A stretch of 52,696 nucleotides of DNA from Sphingomonas sp. GM_Shp_1. Its GTDB lineage: Bacteria > Pseudomonadota > Alphaproteobacteria > Sphingomonadales > Sphingomonadaceae. The stretch spans positions 1-52,696 of the forward strand of contig NZ_JALNUR010000023.1 in the NCBI RefSeq assembly GCF_026540895.1. The letters are read 5' to 3'. Below are positions 34,671-42,822 of the stretch, in pieces; position 1 is the first letter of the stretch, and each line of letters starts with the position of its first letter. The notes beneath the pieces were generated by a model. The model did no database searches. It was not told the DNA's origin and saw only the letters and a list, made by a program, of their open reading frames with translations. The position numbers and the translations under genes were made by a program.

Positions 34671-35242
34671 GCCGCGTCCCCCATGCGTAGCGCGATGTCG
34701 TTGACGAAACGGACATCATCCCCTTCCGCCAGCCAATGCGCCTCCGCCGCCACCGCGCCGAGCAGGTCGGACAGCGGCTCGATCTCCGCCTTGGCGTAAT
34801 TGCCGAGCACATAGCCGGTGACGCGATCCTTATGCCCCGGATGGCCGATGCCGAGGCGCACGCGGCGGAAGTCCGGCCCCAGATGCTGGTCGATCGAGCG
34901 CAGGCCGTTATGCCCGGCCGTGCCGCCGCCGGTCTTCACCTTCACCCGGAACGGCGCGATGTCGAGTTCGTCGTGGAAGACGGTCAACGCCTCGACCCCC
35001 AGCTTGTAGAAGCGCAGGGCCTCGCCGACGCTGCGGCCGCTTTCGTTCATGAAGGTGGCGGGCTTGAGCAGCAGGATCTTCTGGCCGCCGATCCGCCCTT
35101 CCTGGGTCCAGCCCTGGAATTGCTTCTTCACGGGGCCGAAATCATGCACCTCGGCGATCGCGTCCATCGCCATGAAGCCGACATTGTGGCGGTGCATCGC
35201 ATATTGCGCGCCCGGATTGCCCAGTCCGGTCCAGACCTGCAT
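34667..35242 (-). CDS. pth: Peptidyl-tRNA hydrolase
   Basis: A 191-residue cytosolic enzyme that recycles tRNA from peptidyl-tRNA released by abortive translation. GLGNPG at 6-11, the catalytic His19 in MHRHNVGF, KPATFMNESG, FHDELDI and GGGTAGHNGLRSI are all present. Upstream (35243-35305) no rplY is found, unlike many alphaproteobacteria. Confidence 0.97.
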   Translation of the reverse strand: MQVWTGLGNPGAQYAMHRHNVGFMAMDAIAEVHDFGPVKKQFQGWTQEGRIGGQKILLLKPATFMNESGRSVGEALRFYKLGVEALTVFHDELDIAPFRVKVKTGGGTAGHNGLRSIDQHLGPDFRRVRLGIGHPGHKDRVTGYVLGNYAKAEIEPLSDLLGAVAAEAHWLAEGDDVRFVNDIALRMGDAA

Positions 35243-35305
35243 GTGATATTCCTCTTCGCGTCTTTGGCCACGGCCCCTAGCATCGGGGAGGCGGGACGCA
35301 CAGGG

Positions 35306-36277
35306 TCAGGCGGTCAGCCGATCGATCGCGCGTGCCGTCATCCGGCGATAGGTCTCGTCGGAATAACGATGCGTGCCGACGAAATGGATCAGCCGCTCGT
35401 CGCCCGAGACGGGGTCGAGCCAATAGTTGCAATAGCGCGCATAGGGCAGAAGCCGCGCGCCCGGTTCGTTGGTGAGCAGGAAGTTGGAGGTGACCTGCTC
35501 GCTGCCCCATCGCCGCCAGATATCCTCGCCGACCAGCCGGGTCGCCTCCGTAGAGAAGCGCATCGCCTCGGCCCGTCCGCTCGGCCCCCCGCGCGCAAAG
35601 CCCGCAAACCCCGCACAGCCGCGTATATAGGAGTAACGCCCGGCATCGGCATGACCGGCGAGGCGCGATTCGACCAGGATCTGCATATGCGCGGGCTCGG
35701 CCACCGGGCCCTGCGGATAGCGCCGGGCGACATAGTCGGGCAGGGTCTGGATACCCTTTTCCTCGGCGTCCGGGCCGCCCAGGAAGATGAAGCTGCCATT
35801 GGCGGCGATCGCGGCCCGCACCTCGGCCACGTCACCCAGCGTCACCGTGTCCGAATCGAGCTGGATGACATAATCATGCGCGCGAAGGGCGAGGAGCGTC
35901 AGCAGCCTTTCCCAGGCGCCCCCCTTCGGACAGGTGCCGGTATCGACATCGGCCAGCCTCAGCATGACCGGCGATCCGCAATGATGGGACAGGATGCGCT
36001 TGTCCGCCTCGGTCAGGCTGCCGTCGTCGAGGATGACGATCCGGCCCATCCCAAGATGATGGTGAAAGGACTTCACCGCGACCAGATAGGGCAGCAGCGT
36101 CGCGGTGCCGATCATCGAAAAGATGACCACACCATCATCCTTGGGGACGATCGGCGGCGTCGCCAGGATTGCGACCGCGTCGCGGAGATGCCGCTTCATC
36201 CGCCGCGACCGCAACAGCCGATCGACCGCGCGAAAGGCGAGGTCGAAGCCCGGCAGATGACGGATCGTGTCGATCAT
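35306..36277 (-). CDS. Glycosyltransferase-like protein (GT-A fold), hypothetical
   Basis: A 323-residue protein. After a basic N-terminus, VVIFSMIGTATLLPYLVAVK and GRIVILDDGSLTEAD suggest a GT-A nucleotide-sugar fold, and YVIQLDSDTVTLGD has the DxD-like metal site DSD. A short Cys-containing loop (YSYIRGCAGFAGFARGG) follows, then a conserved-looking C-terminal HFVGTHRYSDETYRRM. No family was recognised with certainty. ATG 36277 is preferred (GGGGG upstream); an ATG at 36313 would extend it by 12 residues. It stands between radC and pth without an obvious polysaccharide locus. Confidence 0.75.
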   Translation of the reverse strand: MIDTIRHLPGFDLAFRAVDRLLRSRRMKRHLRDAVAILATPPIVPKDDGVVIFSMIGTATLLPYLVAVKSFHHHLGMGRIVILDDGSLTEADKRILSHHCGSPVMLRLADVDTGTCPKGGAWERLLTLLALRAHDYVIQLDSDTVTLGDVAEVRAAIAANGSFIFLGGPDAEEKGIQTLPDYVARRYPQGPVAEPAHMQILVESRLAGHADAGRYSYIRGCAGFAGFARGGPSGRAEAMRFSTEATRLVGEDIWRRWGSEQVTSNFLLTNEPGARLLPYARYCNYWLDPVSGDERLIHFVGTHRYSDETYRRMTARAIDRLTA

Positions 36278-36358
36278 GGCCCCCGTGATGAGGCAGCCGG
36301 ATCGACCCGGCAAGTCACGATCCGTATCGGCGAAGGACCGATTCGGGACCGACGGGAT

Positions 36359-37060
36359 TCAGATCAGGCCTTGGGCGCGCAGGCTGACATGGCCCGAGGT
36401 GCCGATGATCAGATGGTCGTGCACCGTGATCCCCAGGTTGCGCCCCGCCTCCGCAATGGCACGCGTCACGTCGATATCGGCGCGGCTGGGCGAGGGGTCT
36501 CCGCTGGGGTGGTTGTGGACCAGGATCAGCGCCGCCGATCCGAATTCCAGCGCGCGGCGGATGACCTCGCGAATATAGACCGGGGCCTGATCGATCGAGC
36601 CTTCGCCCATCAATTCGTCGCGGATCAGCATGTTGCGGGTGTTGAGGTGAAGCACCCGGAACCGCTCCACGCCATGATGCGCCATATCGGCATGGAGATA
36701 GTCGAGCAGCGCCTGCCAGTTGGACAGGATCGGGCGCCGCGCCGCATCCGCCTGGACCAGCCGCAGCGCGCAGGCATGGGCGATCTTCAACGTCGCCGCC
36801 GCCGTCTCGCCCACCCCGTCGACCCGTTGCAGCGCGATCGGATCGGCGGTCAGCACGCCGCCGATATCATGGAATTCGCGCAGCAGCGCCTTGGCGATCG
36901 GCTTGGTATCCCGGCGGGGAATGGCGGTGGTCAGCAGATATTCGAGCAGTTCATGATCGAGCAATCCGCCGCCCGCCAACAATCGCTCGCGCAGTCGTGC
37001 GCGATGCCCGGCATGGTCGCCCTCGCGACCCGGACCCTGATCCCGCCCCTTATCGTCCAT
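36359..37060 (-). CDS. radC: RadC family protein (JAB/MPN domain)
   Basis: A 233-residue protein with an N-terminal helix-hairpin-helix-like region (PIALQRVDGVGETAAATL, about 73-90) and a C-terminal JAB metalloprotease-like domain: Glu in RDELMGEGSID and the metal motif LVHNHPSGDPSPSRADID at about 180-197. RadC was linked to DNA repair but the assignment is weak; the biochemical role is unknown. It is divergent from ydbH across 122 bases that hold the palindrome CTGTCGGGACAG. Confidence 0.95.
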   Translation of the reverse strand: MDDKGRDQGPGREGDHAGHRARLRERLLAGGGLLDHELLEYLLTTAIPRRDTKPIAKALLREFHDIGGVLTADPIALQRVDGVGETAAATLKIAHACALRLVQADAARRPILSNWQALLDYLHADMAHHGVERFRVLHLNTRNMLIRDELMGEGSIDQAPVYIREVIRRALEFGSAALILVHNHPSGDPSPSRADIDVTRAIAEAGRNLGITVHDHLIIGTSGHVSLRAQGLI

Positions 37061-37182
37061 GCCATTCCCCCTGTCGGGACAGCATAGGGCGGGCGAGGGG
37101 AACTGTCGCCGGGCTTCATGCGATTGCGTGCGGCGCGACCCTGTGGCTATGACATGGGGCAGGTTGAAGGAGTGGCATCGGG

Positions 37183-40100
37183 GTGGAGGGCGCGAACGAG
37201 GAGGTCGGACCGCGCATCAGCCCGACGCGACGCTTCCGTCGCCTGCAACATATCCTGATCGCCATCGCCCTGATCCTGCTGGTCGCGCTGATCGCGCTGT
37301 GGATCGCGCGCAAGTCGCTGGCCGGGGATGCGATCGACCGCGCATTGGCCGAGCGCGGCGTGCCCGCCCGCTACAAGATCGCCGATCTGGGGCTCGGTCG
37401 GCAAAGGCTGACCAATGTGGTGATCGGTGACCCGGCCCATCCCGATCTGGTCGCCGACTGGCTGGAGACGCGGACGCGCATCGGCCTGTCGGGGCCTGTG
37501 GTGACGGGGGTGCGCGCCGGGCGGGTGCGGTTGCGCGGGCGGCTGGTGGACGGGCGGATCACGCTGGGCACGCTCGACCGGTTGATGGGCCCGCCCTCTG
37601 GCAAGCCCTTCGCGCTGCCTGCACTTGATGTGGTGGTGCAGGATGGCGGGATAAGGCTGGATACGCCGCAGGGGCTGATCGGGCTCAGCCTGTCGGGACA
37701 GGGCGTGTTGAGCGACGGTTTCACCGGGCGGCTGGGCGCGGTCGCGCCGCGTCTGACCTTGGGCGATTGCGTCGCGAGCGGGCTTGCCGCGCCGCTGCGG
37801 GTGCGGATCGTGCGCGAACGGCCGACGCTGACGGGACCGGTCAAGTTGGACGGGCTGAAATGCGGCGAGGTGACGGCGCGTCAACTGGCGGCACGGGTCG
37901 ATGTCGCCCTCGCCGCCGCGCTGGACCGCTGGCAGGGGCGGGCGACGCTGAACAGTGCGGCGATCCGCCATCCCGCCCTGGCCGCCACCTCGGTCGACGG
38001 GACGATCGACTTTGCCGGAGATGCGGCGGCGACCGGCGGTCGGCTGGCGATGACCGCGCGGGGGCTGGCGGCGCGGGCCGGTCGGGCGGAGCGCGGCGTC
38101 GTCGAGGGGCGCTATCTGCTCGGTCGCGCGATGCGCTTCGACGGGCGGATGCAACTCGGCGGTGCGCAACTCGCCCCCGCCCTGCTCGCCCGGACCCAGG
38201 GCTGGAGCGCCGCCACCGCCGCCACCCCGGTCGGGCCGGTGGTGCGCGCGATGCTGAACGCCGCGGCGCGGAGCGGACGCCGCTTTGCCGCCGATATGCG
38301 GTTGGCGCTCGACCGGCAAAGCGGACCGCGCGCGGCGGGCCTGTCGGTGCGCATACCCAGCCTCGCGCTGGCCTCGGACAGCGGCGGGCGCATCGCCTTT
38401 CGCGGCGAGACGGGCCTTGTCTATGACGCGACCGGGCTGCGGGTCGATACGACGCTGGCGACGGGGGGCGGGGGACTTCCCGTTATCCGCGCGACGCTGC
38501 GCCAGGCGGCACCGGGCGCGCCGGTTCTCGGCACGGCGGAATTGGCCCGTTATCAGGCGGGTGGTGCGGCGCTGGCCTTCGACCGGATGCAGTTCCGGGC
38601 CGCCGCCAATGGCGAGACGGCGGTCACCACGCGGCTGGCGCTGTCCGGGCCGATCAGCGGCGGTCGGATCGACGGGCTCGTCCTGCCGATCGCGGCGCGC
38701 TGGGACGGCGGGCGGAATATTCGGATCAATCCCGATTGCCAGCCGCTGGCCATCGACCGGCTGGCCGTCTCGGGCCTGCGGCTGAACCGGATGGCGACCC
38801 GGCTCTGTCCGCTCGACGGTGCGCTGGTGCGGCTCGACGGCACCCGGCTGGGCGGCGGGGCCCGGCTCGGCCCGATGCGGGTGGTGGGCCGGATCGGCAG
38901 CAGCCCGCTGACCGTCGCGGCAGCGACCACCCGCTTCGCGCTGGCCGACCGCTCCTTCGCGCTGACCGGCGTGGAAAGCCGTATCGGTCGCCCCGAATCG
39001 CCGACCCGGATCGATGCGGCGAACCTGACCGGGCGGATCACGCCGGAGGGGATTGCGGGCCGGTTCGACGGTGGCGCGGGGCAGATCGGGCAGATTCCGC
39101 TGCTGCTCCAACAGGCCGCGGGCGATTGGCGGCTCGCGGGCGGCACGCTGTCGCTCAACGGCGATTTGCAGGTGCGCGACGCCCGCGCCGAATCGCCCCG
39201 CTTCCTGCCGATGGCGGCGCGCGGCGTCGCCCTGACCTTGGCGGGCAACCGGATCGACGCGACCGGGCAGTTGTTCGAGCCGACCCGGTCGGTGAAGGTC
39301 GCCGATATCACGATCCGCCACGCGCTCGACCGGTCGGTGGGCATGGCCGATCTGGCAGTGCCGGGCATAAGCTTCACCAAGGAATTCCAGCCCGAACTGC
39401 TGACCCCGGTGACCAAGGGCGTGATCGAGGATGTCCGGGGCAAGATCACCGGCCAGGGCCGGATCGACTGGGACGGCAACGGCGTCCGCTCGACCGGGCA
39501 GTTCGGGACCGACGCGATCGACCTCGCCGCCGCGCTGGGCCCGGTCAGCGGGATCGCGGGCACGATCCGCTTCACCGACCTGCTCGCGCTGGAAAGCGCC
39601 CCCGGTCAGGTCGCGACGGTCAAGACGATCAACCCCGGCATCCAGGTGACGAACGGCGTGGTCCGCTATCAGACACTGTCGGGCGCACGGGTGAGGGTGG
39701 AGAGCGGGCGCTGGCCGTTTGCGGGCGGCACGTTGACCCTCGACCCGACGCTGCTCGACTTCTCGCAACCGGTCGAACGGCGCATGACCTTCCATGTCGA
39801 GGGGGCCGCCGCCGACCAGTTCCTGCTCCAGTTCGACTTCCAGAATCTGAACGCCACCGGGGTCTTCGACGGCACGCTGCCGATGATCTTCGACGAGCGC
39901 GGCGGGCGGATCGAAGGCGGGCGGCTGGTGGTGCGGCCCGGCGGCGGCAGCATCGCCTATCTGGGGGAGATCAGCCAGAAGGACCTCGGCCTGTGGGGCA
40001 ATCTGGCCTTCGGGGCGCTGCGCTCGCTCAATTATCGCAGCTTGCGGATCGACATGAACGGCCCGCTGGCGGGCGAGATGGTGACCGATGTCCGCTTCGC

Positions 40101-40347
40101 CGGGATCAGCCAGGGCAAGGGGGCGAAGACCAATTTCCTGATCCGGCGGCTCCAGCGGCTGCCCTTCGTCTTCAACGTGCGGATCAAGGCGCCTTTCCGC
40201 GGGCTGCTCGATTCGGCCCAGTCCTTCTACGACCCGCGCCGCCTGATCCAGCGCAATCTGCCCGCGCTTCTCGAAGAGCAGAACAAGCGCGCCGCGCCGC
40301 GCGCCAATCCGCCCATTCAGCCTTCCGCAAGCGAGACCGTGCCATGA
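37183..40347 (+). CDS. ydbH: YdbH-like AsmA-family intermembrane bridge protein
   Basis: A 1054-residue protein with one N-terminal membrane helix (about 20-42, ILIAIALILLVALIALWI) and a very long periplasmic beta-rich region ending in TLPMIFDERGGRIEGGRLVV and GSIAYLGEISQKDLG, the YdbH signature. YdbH, TamB and YhdP are AsmA-like proteins that form grooves thought to carry phospholipids between inner and outer membranes. The next two genes encode YnbE- and YdbL-like proteins, as in E. coli, which strongly supports the call. The start is GTG 37183 with AAGGAG 10 bases upstream; ATGA overlaps ynbE. Confidence 0.92.
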   Translation: MEGANEEVGPRISPTRRFRRLQHILIAIALILLVALIALWIARKSLAGDAIDRALAERGVPARYKIADLGLGRQRLTNVVIGDPAHPDLVADWLETRTRIGLSGPVVTGVRAGRVRLRGRLVDGRITLGTLDRLMGPPSGKPFALPALDVVVQDGGIRLDTPQGLIGLSLSGQGVLSDGFTGRLGAVAPRLTLGDCVASGLAAPLRVRIVRERPTLTGPVKLDGLKCGEVTARQLAARVDVALAAALDRWQGRATLNSAAIRHPALAATSVDGTIDFAGDAAATGGRLAMTARGLAARAGRAERGVVEGRYLLGRAMRFDGRMQLGGAQLAPALLARTQGWSAATAATPVGPVVRAMLNAAARSGRRFAADMRLALDRQSGPRAAGLSVRIPSLALASDSGGRIAFRGETGLVYDATGLRVDTTLATGGGGLPVIRATLRQAAPGAPVLGTAELARYQAGGAALAFDRMQFRAAANGETAVTTRLALSGPISGGRIDGLVLPIAARWDGGRNIRINPDCQPLAIDRLAVSGLRLNRMATRLCPLDGALVRLDGTRLGGGARLGPMRVVGRIGSSPLTVAAATTRFALADRSFALTGVESRIGRPESPTRIDAANLTGRITPEGIAGRFDGGAGQIGQIPLLLQQAAGDWRLAGGTLSLNGDLQVRDARAESPRFLPMAARGVALTLAGNRIDATGQLFEPTRSVKVADITIRHALDRSVGMADLAVPGISFTKEFQPELLTPVTKGVIEDVRGKITGQGRIDWDGNGVRSTGQFGTDAIDLAAALGPVSGIAGTIRFTDLLALESAPGQVATVKTINPGIQVTNGVVRYQTLSGARVRVESGRWPFAGGTLTLDPTLLDFSQPVERRMTFHVEGAAADQFLLQFDFQNLNATGVFDGTLPMIFDERGGRIEGGRLVVRPGGGSIAYLGEISQKDLGLWGNLAFGALRSLNYRSLRIDMNGPLAGEMVTDVRFAGISQGKGAKTNFLIRRLQRLPFVFNVRIKAPFRGLLDSAQSFYDPRRLIQRNLPALLEEQNKRAAPRANPPIQPSASETVP

Positions 40348-40565
40348 CCGTAACAGGATTGAAAATGCTGGACAGAATGCCGATCTTGGGTGGAGCACGA
40401 TGGATGCCGGTCGCGCTTTTGGCGATGAGCGGGGGATGCGTGAACATCTCCGCGCCCGACAAGCCGATCGAAATCAATCTGAACATCAATGTGACGCAGG
40501 AAGTGGTATATCGCCTGGATGGCGAGGCCAAATCGCTGATCCAGCAGAATCCGGGGATATTCTGA
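40344..40565 (+). CDS. ynbE: YnbE-like lipoprotein
   Basis: A 73-residue lipoprotein. An N-terminal segment (MPVALLAMSGGC) ends in a lipobox with Cys at about 32, followed by VNISAPDKPIEINLNINVTQ, EVVYRLDGEAKSL and NPGIF, the conserved YnbE core. In E. coli, outer-membrane YnbE docks on the C-terminus of YdbH by beta-strand addition. Here it overlaps ydbH by four bases (ATGA), so synthesis is coupled. Part of the N-terminus (MTVTGLKMLDRM) is unusually long; an internal start is possible. Confidence 0.88.
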   Translation: MTVTGLKMLDRMPILGGARWMPVALLAMSGGCVNISAPDKPIEINLNINVTQEVVYRLDGEAKSLIQQNPGIF

Positions 40566-40567
40566 TC

Positions 40568-40948
40568 ATGAAGACGAAGACGTTGATCCTGGCGCTCGGC
40601 GCGGTCGCGCTGCTCGGCGTGTCGGGCATGGCGATGGCGCAGCGCGACCCGGCCTATGCGGCGGCCCGCGCGGCGGGGCAGGTCGGCGAGCAGCCCGACG
40701 GCTATCTGGGCATCGTCGGCGCCGCCACGCCCGAGCTACGCACCCTGGTCAACAGCATCAACATCCAGCGCAAGGCCGCCTATACCCAAAAGGCGCAGGC
40801 CAGCGGCGCGACCGTCGAGCAGATGGCCTTCACCAGCGGCTGCAACCTGATCGCGCAGACCGCGAGCGGCGAAAAGTACAAGACGCCCGAAGGCGTGTGG
40901 AAGACGCGGACGAGCGCGCCACCGGAACGCGCCCCGGCCTGCGTTTAA
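40568..40948 (+). CDS. ydbL: YdbL-like periplasmic protein (DUF1318)
   Basis: A 126-residue protein with a signal peptide ending AMA-Q at about 24. The mature part holds the DUF1318 features: AYAAARAAGQVGEQPDGYLG, ELRTLVNSINIQRKAAY, TSGCNLIAQTASGEKY and PEGVWKT. In E. coli YdbL modulates the YdbH-YnbE interaction. It starts 2 bases after the ynbE stop, so all three genes form one operon. Confidence 0.9.
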   Translation: MKTKTLILALGAVALLGVSGMAMAQRDPAYAAARAAGQVGEQPDGYLGIVGAATPELRTLVNSINIQRKAAYTQKAQASGATVEQMAFTSGCNLIAQTASGEKYKTPEGVWKTRTSAPPERAPACV

Positions 40949-40959
40949 GAAGCGCTTCT

Positions 40960-41123
40960 TCCTCCCCTCCCGCAGGCGGGAGGGGCTGGGGGAGGGGACT
41001 CGGGTAGCGTTCAAGCCAGCGATGTGAGGAGCGGGCGGGATTCCGTGCGACCAAAAAGCGGCATCGCTCGCGGACAGCGCCAGCCCCCCCCCGACCCCTC
41101 CCGCTTGCGGGAGGGGAGAAGAA
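40960..41123. repeat. Intergenic inverted repeat, family B variant
   Basis: Starts CTTCCTCCCCTCCCGCAGGC-GGGAGGGG and ends CCCCTCCCGCTTGCGGGAGG-GGAGAAGAA; the two ends are inverse to each other over about 25 bases. The central part has no match to other copies. It lies in the 363-base gap 40949-41311 downstream of ydbL, before the atp promoter. Confidence 0.75.
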
Positions 41124-41196
41124 GGTGAAGAGGTTCGATGGACACCCCCTGTCGCCTTTCAGACACAATCCTTAACACATCTGTCACAACCTTACC

Positions 41197-41232
41197 CCCA
41201 AGCGGTTGACTTGGGAGGACACGCTTTCTAAA
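41197..41232 (+). promoter_or_regulatory. Putative F0 operon promoter with overlapping dyad
   Basis: TTGACT at 41206-41211 and TCTAAA at 41227-41232 with a 15-base spacer could be a sigma70 promoter. CCCAAG (41197-41202) and CTTGGG (41210-41215) form a dyad across the -35 box, which could be an operator. Both points are tentative. Confidence 0.4.
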
Positions 41233-41311
41233 CGGGCCTCGCCTTGGCGGGGTCGCTCGCCGTTCGCGCGCATTCTCCCCTTCGGTGACGAAAACAGGTG
41301 AGGGTGGCTGC

Positions 41312-41629
41312 GTGGCGGAGAAGGAGCCCGGACGGGACTTTGGCGATGCGGACGATCCGCGTCTGGCCGCGCTGGATCAGCGATTGGCCAAGGCGAGAGC
41401 GGACGAAGCATCACGGCAGGGGGTGAAGGTGGATGCCGACAGGGGATATTCCCAGGGCAGCCGCGTCATCTCCGCGCTGATCGGAAGTCTTGTCGGCAGT
41501 GCGTTGATCGGCTGGCTCTTCGACCGCTGGTTCGGCACCGCGCCCTGGGCCCTGATCGTGATGCTGTTCCTGGGGATCGGCGTGGCGTTCAGGCAGATCA
41601 TTCGGATTTCTGGCGAACGCCCGGAGTAA
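41312..41629 (+). CDS. atpI: ATP synthase assembly protein AtpI (AtpZ/AtpI family)
   Basis: A 105-residue protein with two membrane helices (RVISALIGSLVGSALIGWLF and APWALIVMLFLGIGVAF) after a charged N-terminus. It is thought to help assemble the c-ring. First gene of the F0 operon. The start is GTG 41312 by comparison with relatives; a GTG at 41285 would add nine residues. The stop codon lies in the loop of a hairpin. Confidence 0.88.
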   Translation: MAEKEPGRDFGDADDPRLAALDQRLAKARADEASRQGVKVDADRGYSQGSRVISALIGSLVGSALIGWLFDRWFGTAPWALIVMLFLGIGVAFRQIIRISGERPE

Positions 41630-41640
41630 CCGGGCGTTCG
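41614..41640 (+). other. Hairpin at the atpI/atpB junction
   Basis: Perfect 11-bp inverted repeat CGAACGCCCGG / CCGGGCGTTCG with loop AGTAA that contains the atpI stop codon. It ends 5 bases before the first possible atpB start. Confidence 0.85.
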
Positions 41641-41662
41641 TCATATGTGGGAACGAAGCAGC

Positions 41663-42454
41663 GTGGCGGCAGAATCGGGCGGCAAGATTGATCCGATGCA
41701 CCAGTTCCTGATCGAGCCGGTGCTCGGTCGGCACTGGGTGGTCGGCGGCTACGACCTTTCCTTCACCAATTCCGCTCTGTGGATGGTGGCGACGCTGGTC
41801 GCGCTGTGGGTGTTCATGATCGGCGGCATGAAGCGCGATCTGGTGCCCGGACGCTGGCAGGCGGCGGTCGAGGGTTTCACCGGCTTCGTCAACTCGATGC
41901 TGACGTCGAATATCGGCCCCGAAGGCAAGCGCTTCCTGCCGTATGTCTTCTCGCTGTTCATGTTCATCCTTTTCGCCAACGTGCTGGGCCTGCTGCCCTT
42001 CGGCGTGGTGCCGGGTGTCCATCCCTTCACCGTGACCAGCCATGTGACCGTTACGGGCGTGCTCGCGCTGATCTCGTTCGCGATCGTGCTGATCGTCGGC
42101 TTCGGTCGCCACGGCTTCCACTTCTTCGCGCTGTTCGTGCCGCACGGTACGCCCAAGCTGATGATCCCGCTGATCTTCGTGGTCGAGCTGATGAGCTTCC
42201 TGGTGCGCCCCTTCTCGCTGGGTCTGCGACTGTTCGTCGCGATGACCGCGGGGCACATCCTGCTGAAGGTTCTCGCCGCCTTCGTCATCAACGGCATCAA
42301 CATGGGCCCGGGCTATGCCGCGCTCATCACCCTGCCGAGCTTCCTGCTGATGATCGGCATCACCCTTCTCGAACTGCTGGTCGCCGCGATCCAGGCCTAT
42401 GTCTTCGCGCTGCTGACCTCGGTCTATCTGAACGACGCCGTCAACCTGCACTGA
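41663..42454 (+). CDS. atpB: ATP synthase F0 subunit a
   Basis: A 263-residue inner membrane subunit forming the proton half-channels. The essential Arg lies in FSLGLRLFVAMTAGH, and MHQFLIEP at the N-terminus and the final LLVAAIQAYVFALLTSVYLN-DA helix are typical. The start at GTG 41663 fits relatives (M-AAESGGKIDPMHQF); an ATG at 41645 (MWERSSVAAES) is also possible and neither has a good ribosome binding site, perhaps reflecting the hairpin just upstream. Confidence 0.95.
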   Translation: MAAESGGKIDPMHQFLIEPVLGRHWVVGGYDLSFTNSALWMVATLVALWVFMIGGMKRDLVPGRWQAAVEGFTGFVNSMLTSNIGPEGKRFLPYVFSLFMFILFANVLGLLPFGVVPGVHPFTVTSHVTVTGVLALISFAIVLIVGFGRHGFHFFALFVPHGTPKLMIPLIFVVELMSFLVRPFSLGLRLFVAMTAGHILLKVLAAFVINGINMGPGYAALITLPSFLLMIGITLLELLVAAIQAYVFALLTSVYLNDAVNLH

Positions 42455-42491
42455 TCCGGTAACGCCGGACCGGGCAGGCGGACGCGCCGCC
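42455..42491 (+). other. Two small hairpins between atpB and atpE
   Basis: TCCGG-TAACG-CCGGA (42455-42469) starts directly after the atpB stop and GGCGG-ACGCG-CCGCC (42477-42491) follows. Confidence 0.6.
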
Positions 42492-42535
42492 GACTTGAAT
42501 ACCCAAACGACCCTTTTTGAACTGGAGTGATTGAA

Positions 42536-42766
42536 ATGGACGCAGAAGCTGCACGGATGATCGGCGCCGGCCTGGCCGCGATCGGCATGGGCATCGCCGC
42601 GCTCGGCGTGGGCAACGTGTTCGCCAAGTTCCTCGAAGGCGCGCTGCGCAATCCGGGTGCGGCGGACAGCCAGCAGGGCCGCCTCTTCATCGGTTTCGCC
42701 GGTGCCGAGCTTCTGGGCCTGCTCGCCTTCGTGACGATGATCATCCTGGTGTTCGTCGCCCAATAA
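42536..42766 (+). CDS. atpE: ATP synthase F0 subunit c
   Basis: A 76-residue two-helix subunit of the rotating ring. Helix 1 is glycine-rich (MIGAGLAAIGMGIAALGVG), the polar loop is ALRNPGAADSQQ, and the proton-binding Glu is in IGFAGAELLGLLAF of helix 2. ATG 42536 has GGAG 8 bases upstream, the best ribosome binding site in the operon, in line with the need for about ten or more copies per complex. Confidence 0.97.
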   Translation: MDAEAARMIGAGLAAIGMGIAALGVGNVFAKFLEGALRNPGAADSQQGRLFIGFAGAELLGLLAFVTMIILVFVAQ

Positions 42767-42771
42767 TTCTG

Positions 42772-42805
42772 ATCAACCGGGCGGCGCTTCCGTCGCCCGG
42801 TTGAT
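42772..42805 (+). other. Strong hairpin after atpE
   Basis: A 12-bp perfect stem ATCAACCGGGCG / CGCCCGGTTGAT, extended by GCG/CGT to a CTTC tetraloop (about 15 bp in all), lies between atpE and atpF'. There is no T run, so it is more likely a stability or attenuation element than a full terminator. Confidence 0.85.
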
Positions 42806-42822
42806 ATGGCAACGAGGACTCC

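Noticed and set aside
34736..37087. A 783-codon plus-strand frame across pth, the glycosyltransferase and radC
   Set aside because: It crosses three supported minus-strand genes and has no recognisable motif.
37147..40398. A 1083-codon open frame antisense to ydbH
   Set aside because: It is rich in Arg, Gln, Pro and His with no domain, as expected for antisense frames in high-GC DNA; the plus strand encodes a convincing YdbH with coupled partners.
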